Positions 61,731 through 64,000 of a stretch of 64,000 bases of DNA are shown here, in pieces. The stretch spans positions 3,765,501 through 3,829,500 of the forward strand of contig NZ_JACHIW010000001.1 in NCBI RefSeq assembly GCF_014203395.1. Direction: 5' to 3'. The notes under the pieces were generated by a model. The model ran no database searches. It was not told the origin of the DNA and saw nothing but the letters and a program-made list of their open reading frames with translations. Position numbers and translations under genes: made by a program. Source of the DNA: Saccharopolyspora phatthalungensis (GTDB lineage: Bacteria; Actinomycetota; Actinomycetes; Mycobacteriales; Pseudonocardiaceae). Positions within the stretch are counted from its first letter, which is position 1, and every line of letters begins with the position of its first letter.

Positions 61731-62972
61731 TTGGCCACCTCAAGGCCTGCGACAGGCAACCTTGCCGAAGTGGCCGAGCGCTACGCCACCGAGCTGGCCA
61801 CGCTCGAACCGCCACCCGAGGACAAGCCGTGGGTCCGGCAATCGCTGACCAAAGGCGCCGCCGGAATCGCCCTGCTGCACGTCGAGCGTGCCCACGCCGG
61901 ATACGGAACCTGGCAGCAGGCACACCGCTGGATCAAGACCGCCGTCGCCCATCCCATCAGCGCCTTGGACACTGCCGGGCTCTACCAGGGTGCACCGGCG
62001 ATCACGCTCATGTTGGACGCGGCGGCAACCGGCGCCGCAGGGCGCTACCGCAACGCCCTCGCTGATGTCGATGGGCATGTTGCAGCGCTCGCGCATCGCC
62101 GAGTCGACGCTGCGATGGCTCGCATGAAAGCCGGCGAGCTTCCGGGATTTCGCGAGTACGACGTGTTCTTCGGCTTGGCTGGGATCGGCGCGCTGCTGCT
62201 GCGCCGATCGCCGGGTAGCAGCGCGATGGGGCGCATCCTGGACTATCTCGTCGCCCTGACGAAGCCGCTCCAGATCGAGGACCAGGGTGTGCCGGGCTGG
62301 TGGGTCGGCCACGATCCGCACCGCCGGAATTCCGCTGCGTATCGAAGCGGACATGGCAATTTCGGGATGGCCCATGGAATCTGCGGTCCGCTGGCCTTGC
62401 TCAGCCAGGCGATGCGGCGCGGCGCGACTGTCGGCGGGCACCTGGACGCGATCATTACCATCTGCGATTGGCTTGATGCTTGGCGTCAGGACGCGGACGC
62501 CGGACCGTGGTGGCCGGAATGGATCACTCTCGACGAGCTGACCCGCGGCACTCCCAGCCAGCCGGGTCCGGCGCGCCCGAGTTGGTGTTACGGCACGCCC
62601 GGCATCGCGCGTGCAGTCCAGTTGGCCGCTATCGCCATCAGCGACGCACAGCGCCAACGGAGCTACGAAGAAGCATTGATCCGATGCCTGGATGACCCTG
62701 ACCAGGAGAACCGGATCACAGACGGCGGCCTGTGCCACGGCTGGGCCGGCGTGTATCAGACCGCCTGGCGTGCCGCCCAGGACGCAGTCAGCCCAGAACT
62801 CGCCAGTCACCTGCCGCGCCTGGCCGCGTGCCTGACCTGCCAAGTCCACCTCACTACTGCGGCCAGGCCGGGGCTTTTGGAGGGCAAAGCCGGAACAGTC
62901 CTCGCCCTGCACACCGCCGTGCACGACGTCGCGCCGATCTCCGGATGGGATACATGCCTACTGATCGACTAG
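61731..62972 (+). CDS. Lanthionine synthetase C-like cyclase (LanC)
   Basis: The protein has 413 residues and starts at TTG directly after the lanB stop. Zinc ligands and catalytic residues are in SWCYGTPGIARAVQL and GLCHGWAGVYQT; MAHGICGPLALLSQAM is another toroid motif. It should add Cys thiols to the dehydrated residues to close rings. The ribosome site GGGGAAATAA overlaps the end of lanB, so the two are coupled. Confidence 0.92.
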   Translation: MATSRPATGNLAEVAERYATELATLEPPPEDKPWVRQSLTKGAAGIALLHVERAHAGYGTWQQAHRWIKTAVAHPISALDTAGLYQGAPAITLMLDAAATGAAGRYRNALADVDGHVAALAHRRVDAAMARMKAGELPGFREYDVFFGLAGIGALLLRRSPGSSAMGRILDYLVALTKPLQIEDQGVPGWWVGHDPHRRNSAAYRSGHGNFGMAHGICGPLALLSQAMRRGATVGGHLDAIITICDWLDAWRQDADAGPWWPEWITLDELTRGTPSQPGPARPSWCYGTPGIARAVQLAAIAISDAQRQRSYEEALIRCLDDPDQENRITDGGLCHGWAGVYQTAWRAAQDAVSPELASHLPRLAACLTCQVHLTTAARPGLLEGKAGTVLALHTAVHDVAPISGWDTCLLID

Positions 62973-64000
62973 CACAGCCAACGTCAGCACACAGCAGCGC
63001 AGCGGACCCGCCTGCCGTCACGCAGAACACCGAAAACATGGAGCGCGCCGTGCTGGCGACGCTAACGGGCACACCCGCGGCCGAGGCCGCACGCGTTGAG
63101 CGCGTCGAGCCGACGGATCTCGCCGAAGCCGTCGAAATCTACCGACGGGCTGGACGGTACGCCCTCCAACAGCAGACGGCCTCGGACTGGTGGCAGCTAT
63201 ACATCCAGTTCACCGACTGGAAAAGTGCCGAACAGACCTTCACCAATCACATCGTGCCGGTCCTGCACCAGGCCGAAAACGACGCGCTTGTCACCGCATG
63301 GTGGTTCATGCGCAAACACCCCTGCTGGCGACTCCGGCTCCACCCCGGACCGGATGGTCAACAAATGAAACCACGCCTGGGCACGACACTCGATGAACTC
63401 GCCGCCAACAGCCGGATCGCGGCCTGGTGGCCCGGCATCTACGAGGCCGAAACCGCAGCGTTCGGTGGCGACATGGGCATGAGCCTCGCCCACGGCCTGT
63501 TCTCCGCAGACAGTCGCGCCATCGTGCATGTGCTCCGCGACGGCGACATCGCTCTCGGTCGCCGTGAGCTGTCGCTACTTTTGTGCAGCATCCTCATGCG
63601 CGCCCCCGGATTGGAATGGTACGAGCAAGGCGACGTCTGGGACCGGGTGTCCCAGGAACGACATTTTCCGGAAAACGTGCCGACCGCGAAGCTGACGGCG
63701 ATGACGAACGATCTCAAGCAGTTGATGCTCGCCGACACATCTCCCGACGGGCCGTTGCTGGGCAAAAATAGCCCGCTAAACGCTACCTCCGAGTGGGCCG
63801 ACGCCTTCCGCCGAACCGGCCAATCTCTCGGCGCCGCGGCCCGCGCGGGAACACTGCAACGCGGCCTCCGCGAAGTCCTGGCCTATTTGGTGATCTTCCA
63901 TTGGAACCGCATCGGGCTGCCCGCTAGAACACAAAGCATCCTCGCCTGCGCAGCGCGTACCGCCATCCTCGGCCAGCCCGCAGCATCGGCAAGCAGGCCC
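62954..64000 (+). CDS. Thiopeptide-type bacteriocin biosynthesis protein (SpaB_C-like), 3' end outside the window
   Basis: From the ATG at 62954 the frame stays open to the window end (349 codons). It overlaps lanC by 19 bases. The region ASDWWQLYIQFTDWKSAEQT, WWFMRKHPCWRLRLHPGPDG and GGDMGMSLAHGLFSADSRAI matches the SpaB C-terminal elimination domain. Because the LanB upstream already has such a domain, this is a second one. It may act on glutamylated residues LanB does not handle, or have a divergent role. Confidence 0.8.
   Translation, partial: MPTDRLAQPTSAHSSAADPPAVTQNTENMERAVLATLTGTPAAEAARVERVEPTDLAEAVEIYRRAGRYALQQQTASDWWQLYIQFTDWKSAEQTFTNHIVPVLHQAENDALVTAWWFMRKHPCWRLRLHPGPDGQQMKPRLGTTLDELAANSRIAAWWPGIYEAETAAFGGDMGMSLAHGLFSADSRAIVHVLRDGDIALGRRELSLLLCSILMRAPGLEWYEQGDVWDRVSQERHFPENVPTAKLTAMTNDLKQLMLADTSPDGPLLGKNSPLNATSEWADAFRRTGQSLGAAARAGTLQRGLREVLAYLVIFHWNRIGLPARTQSILACAARTAILGQPAASASRP

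Overview
The window is high-GC DNA with actinobacterial codon usage. It carries Pup (prokaryotic ubiquitin-like protein) genes, a wax-ester-synthase/DGAT-type acyltransferase, Acg-like nitroreductases and XRE/TPR regulators typical of filamentous actinomycetes. A member of the Pseudonocardiales is the best guess; nothing here fixes the genus.

Positions 1 to about 37.1 kb form a dormancy/stress island whose content resembles the mycobacterial DosR (DevR) regulon. It has eight intact tandem-domain universal stress proteins (USPs), two phosphoribosyltransferase/alpha-beta-hydrolase fusions (Rv0571c-like), a CBS-domain site-2 protease (Rip3-like), RtcB, an Hsp20, two intact Acg-like nitroreductases, a wax ester synthase/DGAT, an Rv1733c-like membrane protein, a PRPP synthetase paralogue, a group-2 sigma factor and a bifunctional FBP aldolase/phosphatase of archaeal type. 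No DosR/DosS pair lies in the window. The island is littered with decaying copies: five USP fragments, an Hsp20 fragment, a frameshifted nitroreductase and a scrambled sigma-factor copy. Two Pup-like genes sit beside sigma-factor sequences; one is intact and one is broken by a 10-bp tandem duplication. A large ACP-FAAL-PlsC gene carries one in-frame amber codon.

From 37.1 to 44.4 kb there is an integration hotspot. It holds a decayed YbhN-like membrane protein gene, an integrase fragment, the 3' half of a tRNA-Val(GAC) that looks like an attachment site, and an integrase pseudogene containing a 19-bp tandem duplication. Next comes an IS3-family element whose orfB has been split by a 3.4-kb Tn554-like three-gene element (two tyrosine recombinases plus a small TnpC-like protein).

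From 44.5 to 54.2 kb lies accessory DNA: a 5'-3' exonuclease, an aminoglycoside-phosphotransferase-like kinase, a Nudix hydrolase, a secreted thermonuclease-like protein, a DddA-like deaminase toxin with an Imm1-like immunity protein, a lipoprotein and a HAD hydrolase. Truncated leftovers follow: the C-terminus of an XRE/TPR regulator, a reverse-transcriptase fragment, and a toxin N-terminal region without a toxin domain.

From 54.5 kb to the end is a class I lanthipeptide cluster of the FxLD type. A flavoprotein and an XRE/TPR regulator are transcribed leftward. Rightward come a PIMT-like methyltransferase, a 65-residue precursor with an FALD leader motif and four cysteines, a strong hairpin, a full-length LanB dehydratase, a LanC cyclase, and a second SpaB_C-type protein that runs off the end of the window. 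The likely product is a (methyl)lanthionine peptide carrying an Asp-derived modification.
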